Shown one piece after another: positions 8,416-16,504 of a stretch of 64,000 nt of DNA (positions are counted from its first letter, which is position 1; every line of letters starts with the position of its first letter). The notes beneath the pieces were generated by a model. The model was not told the origin of the DNA and searched no databases. It saw only the letters and a list, made by a program, of their open reading frames with translations. Source of the DNA: Streptomyces sp. Tu6071 (GTDB lineage: Bacteria > Actinomycetota > Actinomycetes > Streptomycetales > Streptomycetaceae); the NCBI RefSeq assembly GCF_000213055.1, contig NZ_CM001165.1:4734945-4798944 (forward strand). The letters run 5' to 3'. The position numbers and the translations under genes are program-made.

Positions 8416-9112
8416 ACCGACGGAGACGGGTCCGGGGCAGGAGCGGGCCGCGGATGTGGTGCGCGTTGTGCTCGTGGACGACCACCGGATGTTCCGTGCG
8501 GGGGTACGGGCGGAGATCGATCATCCGGGGGAGCACCGTGTCACGGTGGTCGGGGAGGCCGCCGACGCGGACGCGGCGGTGCGGAGCGTGCGCGAGCTGA
8601 TGCCCGATGTGGTGCTGCTCGACGTGCATCTGCCCGGCGGCGGTGGGCTATCGGTGCTCCAGCGGTGCGCCGATCTCGTCATGGACACCGAGCGCCCGGT
8701 GCGCTTCCTCGCCCTCTCGGTCTCGGACGCCGCCGAGGACGTCATAGGAGTGATCCGGGCGGGCTCGCGGGGCTATGTCACCAAGGCGATCAACGGCACC
8801 GAGCTGGTCGCGGCGATCCATCGCGTGAACGAGGGCGACGCCGTCTTCTCGCCACGGCTCGCGGGCTTCGTGCTCGACGCGTTCTCGAACAACACGGTCC
8901 CGCCCGTCGACGAGGAACTCGACAAGCTCACCCAGCGCGAACGCGATGTGCTGCGGCTCATCGCGCGGGGACACTCGTACAAGGAGATCGCCAAGGAACT
9001 GTTCATCTCGGTGAAGACGGTCGAATCGCACGTGAGCGCGGTGCTCCGCAAGCTTCAGCTCTCCAACCGGCACGAGCTGACCCGCTGGGCCGCCGCCCGC
9101 CGCCTCGTCTGA
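8408..9112 (+). CDS. LuxR/NarL-family response regulator
   Basis: 234 residues. The N-terminal receiver has the acidic pair D24-D25 and phospho-acceptor D72 (VVLLDVHLPG). The C-terminal HTH_LuxR reads LTQRERDVLRLIARGHSYKEIAKELFISVKTVESHV, giving a standard NarL-type DNA-binding domain. The start overlaps the kinase stop by 8 bp. It is the cognate partner of the PspC kinase, and the phased CCCTGA repeats in the divergent promoter are its most likely target. Family assignment is firm; the regulon is unknown. Confidence 0.92.
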   Translation: MSEPTETGPGQERAADVVRVVLVDDHRMFRAGVRAEIDHPGEHRVTVVGEAADADAAVRSVRELMPDVVLLDVHLPGGGGLSVLQRCADLVMDTERPVRFLALSVSDAAEDVIGVIRAGSRGYVTKAINGTELVAAIHRVNEGDAVFSPRLAGFVLDAFSNNTVPPVDEELDKLTQRERDVLRLIARGHSYKEIAKELFISVKTVESHVSAVLRKLQLSNRHELTRWAAARRLV

Positions 9113-9738
9113 CTGACTCGGGGCGGACGCGGCCCGGTGGCACGAGGACCGGCGACGGCACGGCGACTCGGGCGGCGACCGGCGCGGCGCGCGATGGCGG
9201 CGGGCTCGGGCCGGAGGCGGGCTGAGTACAGGGGCCGGCTCAGTACGGCGGCGGCTGGCTCGGCATGGCGGCTGGCTCGGCATGGTGGCGCGCTGGGCAT
9301 GGTGGCTGGCTCGGCACGGTGGCAGGCTCGGTATGGCGGTCGGCGCGCCACGGCGATCGTCACGCCACGGCAGCGGGCAGGCCAGGGCAGCGGGCGGGCC
9401 ACGGTGACGAGCACGCCACGGCACCGGGACACGCCACGGCTGCGGGCGCGACCGCCAGGCTCGCTCCCGGCCCGGCGCCCCCGCACTCCCGTCGTCTCAT
9501 CGGCTCATCGGCGGAACCGTCCCACCCGTCGGCTCATGGGCGGGACCGCCCACCCATCGGCTCACGGGGGGAATGGTCCCCCCAGCGAGCGCGCCGTCCA
9601 ACCCGCCCGCCTTGTGCGCCGTCCCGCCGCCTGCACGCTTACCCACCGGCCCGCGAGCGCCCCGCGTCCCACCGGCTCATGAGCGCCCCGTCCCACCCGC
9701 CCGCGAGTGCCCCGTGGTGCCCGCATAGGGTCGGCGTC
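9113..9738. repeat. Gene-free degenerate repeat tract
   Basis: A 626-bp gap. From about 9236 to 9350 a degenerate unit of 16-20 bp (GGCTGGCTCGGCATGGTGG and variants) is repeated six or so times, and from about 9480 to 9725 another set built on CCCACCGGCTCATGAGCG repeats. The open frames across it are repeat translations with no domain. It resembles a decaying minisatellite; I see no gene, terminator or strong promoter. Confidence 0.5.
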
Positions 9739-10092
9739 ATGGACGTCCTCATCAATGTCTTCGTGGGCCTGCACATCATCGGGATCGGCGCGTTGCTCGG
9801 CGGGTTCCTCACGCAGATGAAGGCGATGGGCGCTGGAACGGCCCGTTTCACGCCGGCGATGCTGCACGGTGCGCTCACGATGCTGGTGACAGGGGCGGTC
9901 CTCGTCGGTCTCAATCAGGCTCAGGACTACTCGCTCAACAACACGAAGATCGGCATCAAGCTCGCCTTTCTCATCGTGATCCTGGCGCTCGTGTACGTGA
10001 AGCGGGACGACGAGCGCGTGCCGAAGCCGTTGTTCGGCGTGGTGGGGGCGCTCACCGTCGCCAACATCTTCATCGCGGTCACCTGGCACTGA
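9739..10092 (+). CDS. Small four-helix integral membrane protein
   Basis: 117 residues from ATG 9739. Nearly the entire protein is membrane-embedded: helices at about 3-25, 42-62, 72-90 and 97-115, with a short KRDDERVPK cytoplasmic loop. The upstream in-frame extension is translated minisatellite and is rejected. Proteins of this size and pattern are common in Streptomyces as unnamed integral membrane proteins; no substrate or partner can be inferred. It ends 11 bp before the DNA-damage-type promoter at 10104. Confidence 0.8.
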   Translation: MDVLINVFVGLHIIGIGALLGGFLTQMKAMGAGTARFTPAMLHGALTMLVTGAVLVGLNQAQDYSLNNTKIGIKLAFLIVILALVYVKRDDERVPKPLFGVVGALTVANIFIAVTWH

Positions 10093-10103
10093 GCCGGGAC
10101 CGG

Positions 10104-10126
10104 TTGTCGGTGGCGGTCCGTACGCT
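10104..10126 (+). promoter_or_regulatory. RecA-NDp (PafBC-type) DNA-damage promoter
   Basis: TTGTCGGTG at 10104-10112, exactly 8 nt, then TACGCT at 10121-10126: a full match to the published actinobacterial damage promoter pattern TTGTCRGTG-N8-TAnnnT. An ATG begins only 6 nt after the -10 box, so the transcript would be leaderless or nearly so. It reads toward a 45-codon ORF and the Nudix gene. Confidence 0.7.
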
Positions 10127-10132
10127 CGCGGC

Positions 10133-10270
10133 ATGACCGCTGACGATGACGAGTGCCCCGGGGGAGACGGTTTCGCCGGGGAGCGTGAGTCGCCCTTCGC
10201 GTGCGTGGCCGGGCTCGCCCGTTCCCGCCACGCGTGCCGGGCGGCCCGTGGACGGGGGCTGCGCCGTTGA
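10133..10270 (+). CDS. Possible leaderless 45-residue ORF behind a DNA-damage promoter
   Basis: A short frame beginning at the first ATG after the RecA-NDp-type promoter, where a leaderless transcript would start. The predicted peptide starts MTADDDECPGGDG, contains three Cys residues and ends with a basic RAARGRGLRR tail. Its stop TGA overlaps an in-frame TTG (10267) of the Nudix gene in the TTGA arrangement typical of coupled translation. There is no known domain and the composition is not decisive. It could be a real small protein, a leader peptide, or chance. Confidence 0.35.
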   Translation: MTADDDECPGGDGFAGERESPFACVAGLARSRHACRAARGRGLRR

Positions 10271-10290
10271 GCTCGCCGCCTGAGGGGAAC

Positions 10291-10812
10291 GTGGACGGTG
10301 GCCCGGCCGAGCTGGTCGAGCGGGTGGACGAGTGCGACCGCGTGGTGGGGGTGATCGAGCGGGACGAGGCGGTGCGGCGGGGGTGGTTGCACCGGATCGC
10401 GGGGAGTGTGTGCCGTGATGCCGAGGGGCGGTATCTCGTGCACCGGCGGGCCGGTGGGGTCGGCCGGTTTCCGGGGATGTACGACTGCGTGGCCGGGGGC
10501 GCCGTCGCGGTGGGGGAGGGGTACGAGGCTGCCGCGGCGCGGGAGCTCGCGGAGGAGCTGGGGATCGTCGCCGTTCCGCGGCGCGTGGTCACGTATGTGT
10601 GCCGGAGCGGGATGAGTCCGTACTGGCTCGCGCTGCACGAGGTGCTGGTCGCCGGGGTGCTCGCGCCCGACCCTGCCGAGATCGCCTGGTGCGGGTGGCT
10701 CACGGAGGCCGAGATGCGCGAGGCGGTGCGCGGGGCGGACTTCGTGCCGGACGGGCGGGAGGCGTACGACCGGTACCGGGCGGCCGGTCAGGCGGGGCGG
10801 ACGACTCCGTAG
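10291..10812 (+). CDS. Nudix hydrolase (MutT/isopentenyl isomerase-like subgroup)
   Basis: About 173 residues. The Nudix box G-x5-E-x7-REUxEExGU is complete (GAVAVGEGYEAAAARELAEELGI region). The N-terminal ELVERVDECDRVVGV plus the GWLHRI strand are typical of the YfcD/IDI-like Nudix subgroup, which hydrolyses nucleoside diphosphate-linked substrates. GTG 10291 follows AGGGG closely; TTG 10267, overlapping the upstream stop and 8 nt after GGGGG, is a credible alternative. The DNA-damage-type promoter at 10104 suggests nucleotide-pool cleansing after damage (inference). The last 25 bp overlap the convergent NlpC/P60 gene. Confidence 0.85.
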   Translation: MDGGPAELVERVDECDRVVGVIERDEAVRRGWLHRIAGSVCRDAEGRYLVHRRAGGVGRFPGMYDCVAGGAVAVGEGYEAAAARELAEELGIVAVPRRVVTYVCRSGMSPYWLALHEVLVAGVLAPDPAEIAWCGWLTEAEMREAVRGADFVPDGREAYDRYRAAGQAGRTTP

Positions 10813-12101
10813 AGGGGCATGTAGTAGATGGACTCGACGCGGACCGAGGCGCCCGGCTTGGGGGCGTGGATCATCTCGCCGTTGCCGATGTAGAGACCGA
10901 CGTGGCTGATGTCGTCGTAGAAGAAGACCAGGTCACCCGGGACGGCGTCGTCGATGCTGACGCGGGTGCCGACCTCGACCTGGTCCCACGTCGTGCGCGG
11001 CAGGTCGATCCCGGCGGCCTTCCAGGCGGCCTGGGTGAGTCCGGAGCAGTCGTACGAGCCGGGGCCCGTGGCGCCCCACACGTACGGCTTGCCCATCTGA
11101 GCGCGCGCGAAGGCGATCGCTTTCTCGGCCTTCGCGGTGTACGAGCCGGAGGCGGTCCCCGTGCCCCCGCTGGCGCCCGTGCCCGCGCTGGTGCCCGCCC
11201 CCGCGCCCGTGCCCGCCCCCGCGCCCGTGCCCGCCCCCGCGCCCGTGCCCGCCCCCGCGCCCGTGCCCGTTGCGCCGTCCGCCGTGACCGACTCCTTCTT
11301 GGCGGCCTCCGCAGCCGCGGCCTGTTCCGTTTCGGCCTTCTTCTTCTGCCGGGCCGCCGCCTCCTCCGCCTTCTTCTTCGCCTCCGCCTCCTTGCGGCGT
11401 TCGAGCTCGGCGAGGCGGGCTTTCTCCTCGGCGGTCAGGCGAGTGAGGAGTTCGCGGGCCTGCGTGAGCTTGCCCCGCACCTCGGTCTTGCTCGTGCGCA
11501 GGTCCTGCTGCGCGGCGGTGAGCTGGTTCAGGCTCTCCTGGGCCTCGGTGCGTTTGCGGGCCGTGGCGGCCTGCTGGTCGCGGAACTCCCGCACCTTCGT
11601 GTGCTGGTCGGCGGCGAGGCGGTCGAGCACGTACTTCTGGTCGAAGAAGCTCTGCGGGTCGTCGGCGAGGAGCATCGTGGCGGTGCCGGCGAAACCCCCG
11701 CTGGCGTCGCGGTACTGGGCGGCGGCGTAGCGGGCGAGATCCTCGCGGGAGTGGTTGAGGTCCTCGGTGGAGGAGGCGAGCGCGTCGATCAGGCCGTTGG
11801 CCTGCGCGCGCTGCTCGTCGGTGCGCTCCTTGGCGGCGTTGTACTTCTGCGTGGCGGTCCCGGCCTCGCGGTAGAGGCTGTCGACCTTGCGCTGGACGTC
11901 CTCGACGGAGGGCCGCGCGGCGCCGGGGTCCGCACCGGCCTGCGGGGCGAGCAGTACGACGGAGGTGAGTGCGGCGGTCGTCACACCGAAGCCGGTACGG
12001 GCCAGAGCGGGGCTCGGGCGGCGCGGCTTGCGGTGCGCGGGGGCCCGGCGGGCGGCGGCGCGCGGAGGCACCTCGGAAGTGGGGGGCACGCTCGACGTCA
12101 C
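10788..12101 (-). CDS. NlpC/P60 cell-wall endopeptidase with coiled coil (RipA-like)
   Basis: 437 residues with a GTG start preceded by AAAGGAG at 8-nt spacing. There is an N-terminal signal or anchor segment (about 35-57), then a long coiled coil (about 65-270) as in secreted murein hydrolases whose helical arm controls activity. An alternating Gly/Ala/Thr linker is encoded by four perfect 18-bp repeats at 11191-11262. The C-terminal NlpC/P60 domain has C352 (YDCSGL), H400 (SHVGLY) and H412 (IHAP), the papain-like catalytic triad. It should cleave D-Glu-diaminopimelate bonds in peptidoglycan outside the membrane. Expression may be influenced by the tandem repeat at 12194-12240. Confidence 0.9.
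   Translation of the reverse strand: MTSSVPPTSEVPPRAAARRAPAHRKPRRPSPALARTGFGVTTAALTSVVLLAPQAGADPGAARPSVEDVQRKVDSLYREAGTATQKYNAAKERTDEQRAQANGLIDALASSTEDLNHSREDLARYAAAQYRDASGGFAGTATMLLADDPQSFFDQKYVLDRLAADQHTKVREFRDQQAATARKRTEAQESLNQLTAAQQDLRTSKTEVRGKLTQARELLTRLTAEEKARLAELERRKEAEAKKKAEEAAARQKKKAETEQAAAAEAAKKESVTADGATGTGAGAGTGAGAGTGAGAGTGAGAGTSAGTGASGGTGTASGSYTAKAEKAIAFARAQMGKPYVWGATGPGSYDCSGLTQAAWKAAGIDLPRTTWDQVEVGTRVSIDDAVPGDLVFFYDDISHVGLYIGNGEMIHAPKPGASVRVESIYYMPLYGVVRPA
11191..11262. repeat. Four perfect 18-bp repeats inside the NlpC/P60 gene
   Basis: Four identical copies of GTGCCCGCCCCCGCGCCC in a row (plus-strand reading), encoding the Gly/Ala/Thr linker between coiled coil and catalytic domain. 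Perfect copies imply recent slippage, so linker length should vary between strains. Confidence 0.85.
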
Positions 12102-12193
12102 GCCGCACGCTCCTTTCGGTCGGGCAAGCGGTGGGGGGCCGCGCCCGGCACGTTAGCCAAGCGGGAGGGCGCGGGGGAAGGACCGCAGGCGAT

Positions 12194-12240
12194 ATGCCCG
12201 ATACATTTCCGGCCCGCATGCCCGATACATTCCGGCCCGC
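12194..12240. repeat. 24-bp tandem repeat in the NlpC/pcrA divergent promoter
   Basis: Two adjacent copies of ATGCCCGATACAT followed by TTCCGGCCCGC (12194-12217 and 12218-12240, the second lacking one T). They lie between the divergent NlpC/P60 gene and pcrA, about 95-145 bp from the NlpC start. A repeated element in this position is a candidate operator for the wall hydrolase. No known regulator site was recognised. Confidence 0.5.
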
Positions 12241-12278
12241 GCCGCCCGCGCCGCCCCCTCCCCCCTACCCGCCCCCGC

Positions 12279-12301
12279 TTGTCAGTGGAGCCGCCTAGAC
12301 T
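12279..12301 (+). promoter_or_regulatory. RecA-NDp (PafBC-type) promoter of pcrA
   Basis: TTGTCAGTG at 12279-12287, an 8-nt spacer, then TAGACT at 12296-12301: a perfect match to TTGTCRGTG-N8-TAnnnT. The pcrA ATG at 12311 is 9 nt beyond the -10 box, so transcription would begin within a few nucleotides of the start codon. The AGGAGG at 12303-12308 may therefore lie at or upstream of the transcript start. Damage control of a repair helicase is biologically sensible. Confidence 0.75.
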
Positions 12302-12310
12302 CAGGAGGCG

Positions 12311-14800
12311 ATGAGCAGCCTCTTTGACGACAGCTTCCTGGCGGACATGGCCTCCTCCCCCGCATCGGGCGAGGAGCAGCCCCCTCCGCCCCCCGAGGAC
12401 GGGGTTCCGGCCGAGGAGATCCCGGCCGACCTGTTCGGCGGGAAGTTCGACGCGCCCCCGCCCAGGGACCCGCACTACCGGGACGGCGCGCCACGCCCCG
12501 TGATCGACCCGGAGGCGCTGCTCACCGGGCTCAACCCGGAGCAGGCCGCCGCCGTCGTGCACAGTGGTTCGCCGCTGCTCATCGTCGCGGGCGCGGGCTC
12601 GGGCAAGACCCGTGTGCTCACCCACCGCATCGCGTATCTGCTGGGCCGGCGCGGGGTGCACCCGGGCGCGATCCTCGCGATCACGTTCACGAACAAGGCC
12701 GCGGGCGAGATGAAGGAGCGCGTCGAGCAGCTCGTCGGGCCCCGCGCCGGGGCGATGTGGGTCTCGACCTTCCACAGCGCCTGCGTGCGCATCCTGCGCC
12801 GCGAGTCGAAGAAGCTCGGCTTCACGTCGTCGTTCTCGATCTACGACGCCGCCGACTCCAAGCGGCTCATGGCGCTCGTCTGCCGCGACCTGGACCTCGA
12901 CCCCAAGCGCTTCCCGCCGAAATCCTTCACGGCGAAGATCTCGAACCTCAAGAACGAGCTGATCGACGCCGAGGCGTACGCCGACGAGGTCGCGGGCGAG
13001 GCCGCCGGGGCGTTCGAGAAGACGCTCTCGCAGGCGTACACGATGTACCAGGCGCGCCTGCGCGAGGCGAACGCGCTGGACTTCGACGACATCATCATGA
13101 CGACGGTCCACCTGCTCCAGGCGTTCCCCAACGTCGCCGAGCACTACCGTCGCCGCTTCCGGCACGTCCTCGTCGACGAGTACCAGGACACCAACCACGC
13201 GCAGTACACGCTGGTCAAGGAGCTGGTCGGGCCCGCGGACGGCGGTACGGGGTACGACGGCGGCCCGGCGCCCGAGCCGGCGGAGCTGTGCGTCGTGGGC
13301 GACGCGGACCAGTCGATCTACGCGTTCCGCGGCGCCACGATCCGCAACATCCTCCAGTTCGAGGAGGACTACCCGAACGCGAAGACGATCCTCCTGGAGC
13401 AGAACTACCGCTCCACGCAGACGATCCTCTCCGCCGCCAACGCCGTCATCGAGCGCAACGAGAACCGCCGCCCGAAGAACCTGTGGACCGAGGCCGGCAA
13501 CGGCCCGAAGATCACCGGGTACGTCGCGGACACCGAGCACGACGAGGCGCAGTTCGTCGCCGACGAGATCGACCGGCTGACCGACGCGGGCGACGCGAAG
13601 CCGGGCGACGTCGCGGTCTTCTACCGTACGAACGCGCAGTCCCGTGTCTTCGAAGAGGTCTTCATCCGTGTCGGGCTGCCCTACAAGGTCGTCGGCGGCG
13701 TCCGCTTCTACGAGCGCCGCGAGGTCCGGGACGTCCTCGCCTACCTGCGCGTTCTCGCCAACCCCGAGGACAGCGTCCCGCTGCGCCGCATCCTCAACGT
13801 GCCCAAGCGCGGCATCGGCGAGCGCTCCGAGGCGATGATCGACGCGCTCTCGCAGCGCGAGCGGATCACCTTCCCGCAGGCGCTCCAGCGCGTCGACGAG
13901 GCGTACGGGATGGCGGCGCGTTCGGCGAACGCGATCAAGCGGTTCAACACGCTGATGGAGGAGCTGCGCACGATCGTCGAATCGGGCGCGGGCCCCGCGG
14001 TCGTCCTGGAGGCGGTGCTCGAACAGACGGGTTATCTCGCCGAGTTGCAGGCGTCGACCGACCCGCAGGACGAGACCCGCATCGAGAACCTGCAGGAACT
14101 CGCCTCCGTGGCGCTGGAGTTCGAGCAGGAGCGGAGCGACGAGGAGGGTACGGGGACGCTCGCGGAGTTCCTGGAGAAGGTCGCGCTCGTCGCCGACTCC
14201 GACCAGATCCCCGACGAGGAGGACGGCGACGGCGTCATCACACTGATGACGCTGCACACCGCCAAGGGCCTCGAATTCCCCGTCGTCTTCCTCTCCGGCA
14301 TGGAGGACGGCGTCTTCCCGCACATGCGGGCGCTCGGGCAGGTCAAGGAGCTGGAGGAGGAGCGGCGGCTCGCGTACGTGGGCATCACGCGCGCCCGCGA
14401 ACGGCTCTACCTCACCCGCTCCACGCTGCGCAGCGCGTGGGGACAGCCGCAGTACAACCCGCCGTCGCGGTTCCTGGAGGAGATCCCCGCCGACCACCTG
14501 GAGTGGAAGCGAACGGGCGCGGCGCCCGCCAAGGTCGCCGCGGGTCCGGCCGCCGGGATCGCCGCCTCGCTCTCCTCCTCGCGCGCCCGGCGCGGCGCGC
14601 CCGCGTTCGCGACGCGGCGGGCGGAGGAGAAGCCGGTGGTCGCGCTGGCGATCGGCGACCGGGTGACGCACGACCAGTTCGGGCTGGGGACGGTCGTCGG
14701 CGTGAAGGGGGCCGGGGGCAACGCGGAGGCGACGGTGGACTTCGGCGGCGAGAAGCCGAAGCGGTTGCTGCTGCGGTACGCGCCGGTCGAGAAGCTGTAG
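12311..14800 (+). CDS. pcrA: ATP-dependent DNA helicase UvrD/PcrA
   Basis: 829 residues, a superfamily 1A 3'-5' helicase acting in nucleotide-excision and mismatch-type repair and in clearing replication forks. A disordered acidic N-terminus of about 70 residues precedes motif Q (LNPEQAAAV). Walker A is G94-AGSGKT100, motif Ia is TFTNKAAGEM, Walker B is DEYQDTN, motif III is GDADQSIYAFRGA, motif IV is EQNYRST and motif VI is YVGITRAR. The C-terminus carries a tudor-like RNA-polymerase-binding module (GDRVTHDQFGLGTVVGVKG). Length is normal for Streptomyces PcrA. The start is supported by AGGAGG. It follows a DNA-damage-type promoter and ends before a strong hairpin shared with the convergent M23 gene. 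Confidence 0.97.
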   Translation: MSSLFDDSFLADMASSPASGEEQPPPPPEDGVPAEEIPADLFGGKFDAPPPRDPHYRDGAPRPVIDPEALLTGLNPEQAAAVVHSGSPLLIVAGAGSGKTRVLTHRIAYLLGRRGVHPGAILAITFTNKAAGEMKERVEQLVGPRAGAMWVSTFHSACVRILRRESKKLGFTSSFSIYDAADSKRLMALVCRDLDLDPKRFPPKSFTAKISNLKNELIDAEAYADEVAGEAAGAFEKTLSQAYTMYQARLREANALDFDDIIMTTVHLLQAFPNVAEHYRRRFRHVLVDEYQDTNHAQYTLVKELVGPADGGTGYDGGPAPEPAELCVVGDADQSIYAFRGATIRNILQFEEDYPNAKTILLEQNYRSTQTILSAANAVIERNENRRPKNLWTEAGNGPKITGYVADTEHDEAQFVADEIDRLTDAGDAKPGDVAVFYRTNAQSRVFEEVFIRVGLPYKVVGGVRFYERREVRDVLAYLRVLANPEDSVPLRRILNVPKRGIGERSEAMIDALSQRERITFPQALQRVDEAYGMAARSANAIKRFNTLMEELRTIVESGAGPAVVLEAVLEQTGYLAELQASTDPQDETRIENLQELASVALEFEQERSDEEGTGTLAEFLEKVALVADSDQIPDEEDGDGVITLMTLHTAKGLEFPVVFLSGMEDGVFPHMRALGQVKELEEERRLAYVGITRARERLYLTRSTLRSAWGQPQYNPPSRFLEEIPADHLEWKRTGAAPAKVAAGPAAGIAASLSSSRARRGAPAFATRRAEEKPVVALAIGDRVTHDQFGLGTVVGVKGAGGNAEATVDFGGEKPKRLLLRYAPVEKL

Positions 14801-14809
14801 CGCCGAGCG

Positions 14810-14857
14810 GGGTGTGGGGCGCGCCGCCCGGGGTGCGGGGCGCGCCGCCCCACACCC
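14810..14857. terminator. Bidirectional hairpin between pcrA and the M23 peptidase gene
   Basis: Perfect 12-bp arms GGGTGTGGGGCG (14810-14821) and CGCCCCACACCC (14846-14857), with further pairing possible in the GC-rich loop. It sits 10 bp after the pcrA stop and 40 bp after the convergent M23 stop. It lacks a T-tract, as is common in Streptomyces. Confidence 0.6.
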
Positions 14858-14896
14858 GCTCCTCGGGCGCCGGAGGGGCTGATGTCTGCGCGCCCT

Positions 14897-16504
14897 CTAG
14901 GCCGGGTCGAGTCCGTGGCTGCGCAGCCACGGCAGGGGGTCGATCGCCGCGCCCCCGCCCGGCCGTACCTCGAAGTGCATGTGCGGGCCGGTCGAGTTGC
15001 CCGAGTTTCCCGAGTGGGCGATCACCTGCCCGGCCTTCACCGCCGTGCCGCTCGGGAGGGTCGTGCTGGAGAGGTGGCAGTACCAGGTCTCCGTGCCGTC
15101 CTTCGCGGTGAGGATCGCCATGTTCCCGTATGCGCTGTTCCACTGGCTGCGCACGGTCCCGTCGGTCGCGGCCATCACGGGTGTGCCGTAGGCGACGGGG
15201 AAGTCGATGCCGGTGTGCTGCGACATCCAGTTGACGCCCGCCTGCCCGAAGTAGGCGCTGAGGCCGTGCTGCGTGACGGGGAGGACGAACTTGGGGCGCT
15301 CGCGCTCCTTGCGCGCGGCCTCGGCGAGGGCGGCCTTGTGCTGCGCCTCCTTCTTCGCCTTGAGGTCGATGCGCTCCTGGGTGCGGCTCGCGCGGTCGGC
15401 GACGTCGTCGGCGGCGCGGGAGAGGTCGGCGAGCTGGGTGTCGAGCTTGTTGTTCGCCGCGGCGGCCTCGACGGGCGAGGAGGGGGCGCTCGCCGTATTG
15501 GCATTGGCGGTGTCGCCGCCGAAGTCGCCGACCGAGGCGGCGGCGACACCCGCGACGCCCATGACGCACGCGGAGGGCACGGCGATGCTGAGGAGCGCCG
15601 AGCGCTTCGCGGGACGGCGTCTGCCGCGCCCGCGCGCGGCCTCGGGCTGCTCGCCCGGCACGTACGGGGGTGCCTCGGCGCCGACGACGGGGAGTTCGCC
15701 GGTGTCGCTCACCGGGAGTCTCCCCGTGTCGCTCACCGGGAGCCCGCCCGTGTCGTCCCCGCTCGCGTCCGCCGCGGGCCCGGGGGTGTGCTCGCGCGCC
15801 CCGGTGCCGGGCGGGGTGGGGAGCGGGGTGCCGTGCGGGGGCGTGCTCAGGTCGGGGTGGCCGGGCGCGGCGGCGGCCCACGCGGAGGCGTCGTACGTGC
15901 CGGTGTCGGCGCCCGAGTGGCCCAGCCCCTCGGAGGCGCCGCCCTGCGCGGGCATCGCCCCGGGCAGGTGCGGGAGCGGACCGTTGTCGTAACCGGTCGT
16001 GTTCCAGGAGGCGTTGGCGTAGGTCTCGGCCGGGTAGGCGTGCCCGCCCTCGTAGGCCGGGTAGCCGTAGTCGTAGGCGGGGGGCCGCGGAACGGCGTAC
16101 GGATCGGCGGTGTACGCGCTCGTCTCGGCGGGGAACTGCCACTGCCCGCTGTCGTGGGCGCCGGGGGCGAAGGCGCCCGGGGCGTACGCGCTCGTGTCGT
16201 AGGAGCCGGTGGCGTACGGGTCGTAGCCGCCGTACGCGGCGAAACCGGCGCCGTCCGTACCGGCGCCCGTGCCGCCTTCCTGCGGGTAACCGCCGTAGGC
16301 CGGGGCGGGCTCGGGCTGGGCGGCGTAACCGCCGGTGTCCTGGTACGTGGGGTACGGGTCCTGGGCCGCCTGCGCGCCCCAGCCGTACTGACCGCCGTGC
16401 CCTGACCCGTCCGTCTCGTGCCCCGGATACTCCGCGTACACGGTGGGGGCGGAACCGGCGGGCGAGGCCGGGGAACTGGTCCCCGAGGGGTGGCGGTCGT
16501 TCAC
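14897..16504 (-). CDS. Membrane-anchored M23 peptidoglycan endopeptidase
   Basis: About 535 residues. GTG 16504 (VNDRHPSG) lies 6 nt after GAAAGAG; ATG 16510 two codons upstream is nearly as good. The first 290 residues are disordered, rich in Gly, Tyr, Pro and Ala. A hydrophobic segment near 320-345 (LLSIAVPSACVMGVAGVAAASV) anchors the protein, and a coiled coil follows at about 358-420. The LytM/M23 domain has H430 and D434 (HTGID), H477 (CHLS) and H508/H510 (GPHMHFEV), the complete zinc site. It should cut peptide crossbridges outside the membrane. A repeated Leu-Pro-Val-Ser-Asp-Thr-Gly segment precedes the anchor. Confidence 0.9.
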   Translation of the reverse strand: MNDRHPSGTSSPASPAGSAPTVYAEYPGHETDGSGHGGQYGWGAQAAQDPYPTYQDTGGYAAQPEPAPAYGGYPQEGGTGAGTDGAGFAAYGGYDPYATGSYDTSAYAPGAFAPGAHDSGQWQFPAETSAYTADPYAVPRPPAYDYGYPAYEGGHAYPAETYANASWNTTGYDNGPLPHLPGAMPAQGGASEGLGHSGADTGTYDASAWAAAAPGHPDLSTPPHGTPLPTPPGTGAREHTPGPAADASGDDTGGLPVSDTGRLPVSDTGELPVVGAEAPPYVPGEQPEAARGRGRRRPAKRSALLSIAVPSACVMGVAGVAAASVGDFGGDTANANTASAPSSPVEAAAANNKLDTQLADLSRAADDVADRASRTQERIDLKAKKEAQHKAALAEAARKERERPKFVLPVTQHGLSAYFGQAGVNWMSQHTGIDFPVAYGTPVMAATDGTVRSQWNSAYGNMAILTAKDGTETWYCHLSSTTLPSGTAVKAGQVIAHSGNSGNSTGPHMHFEVRPGGGAAIDPLPWLRSHGLDPA

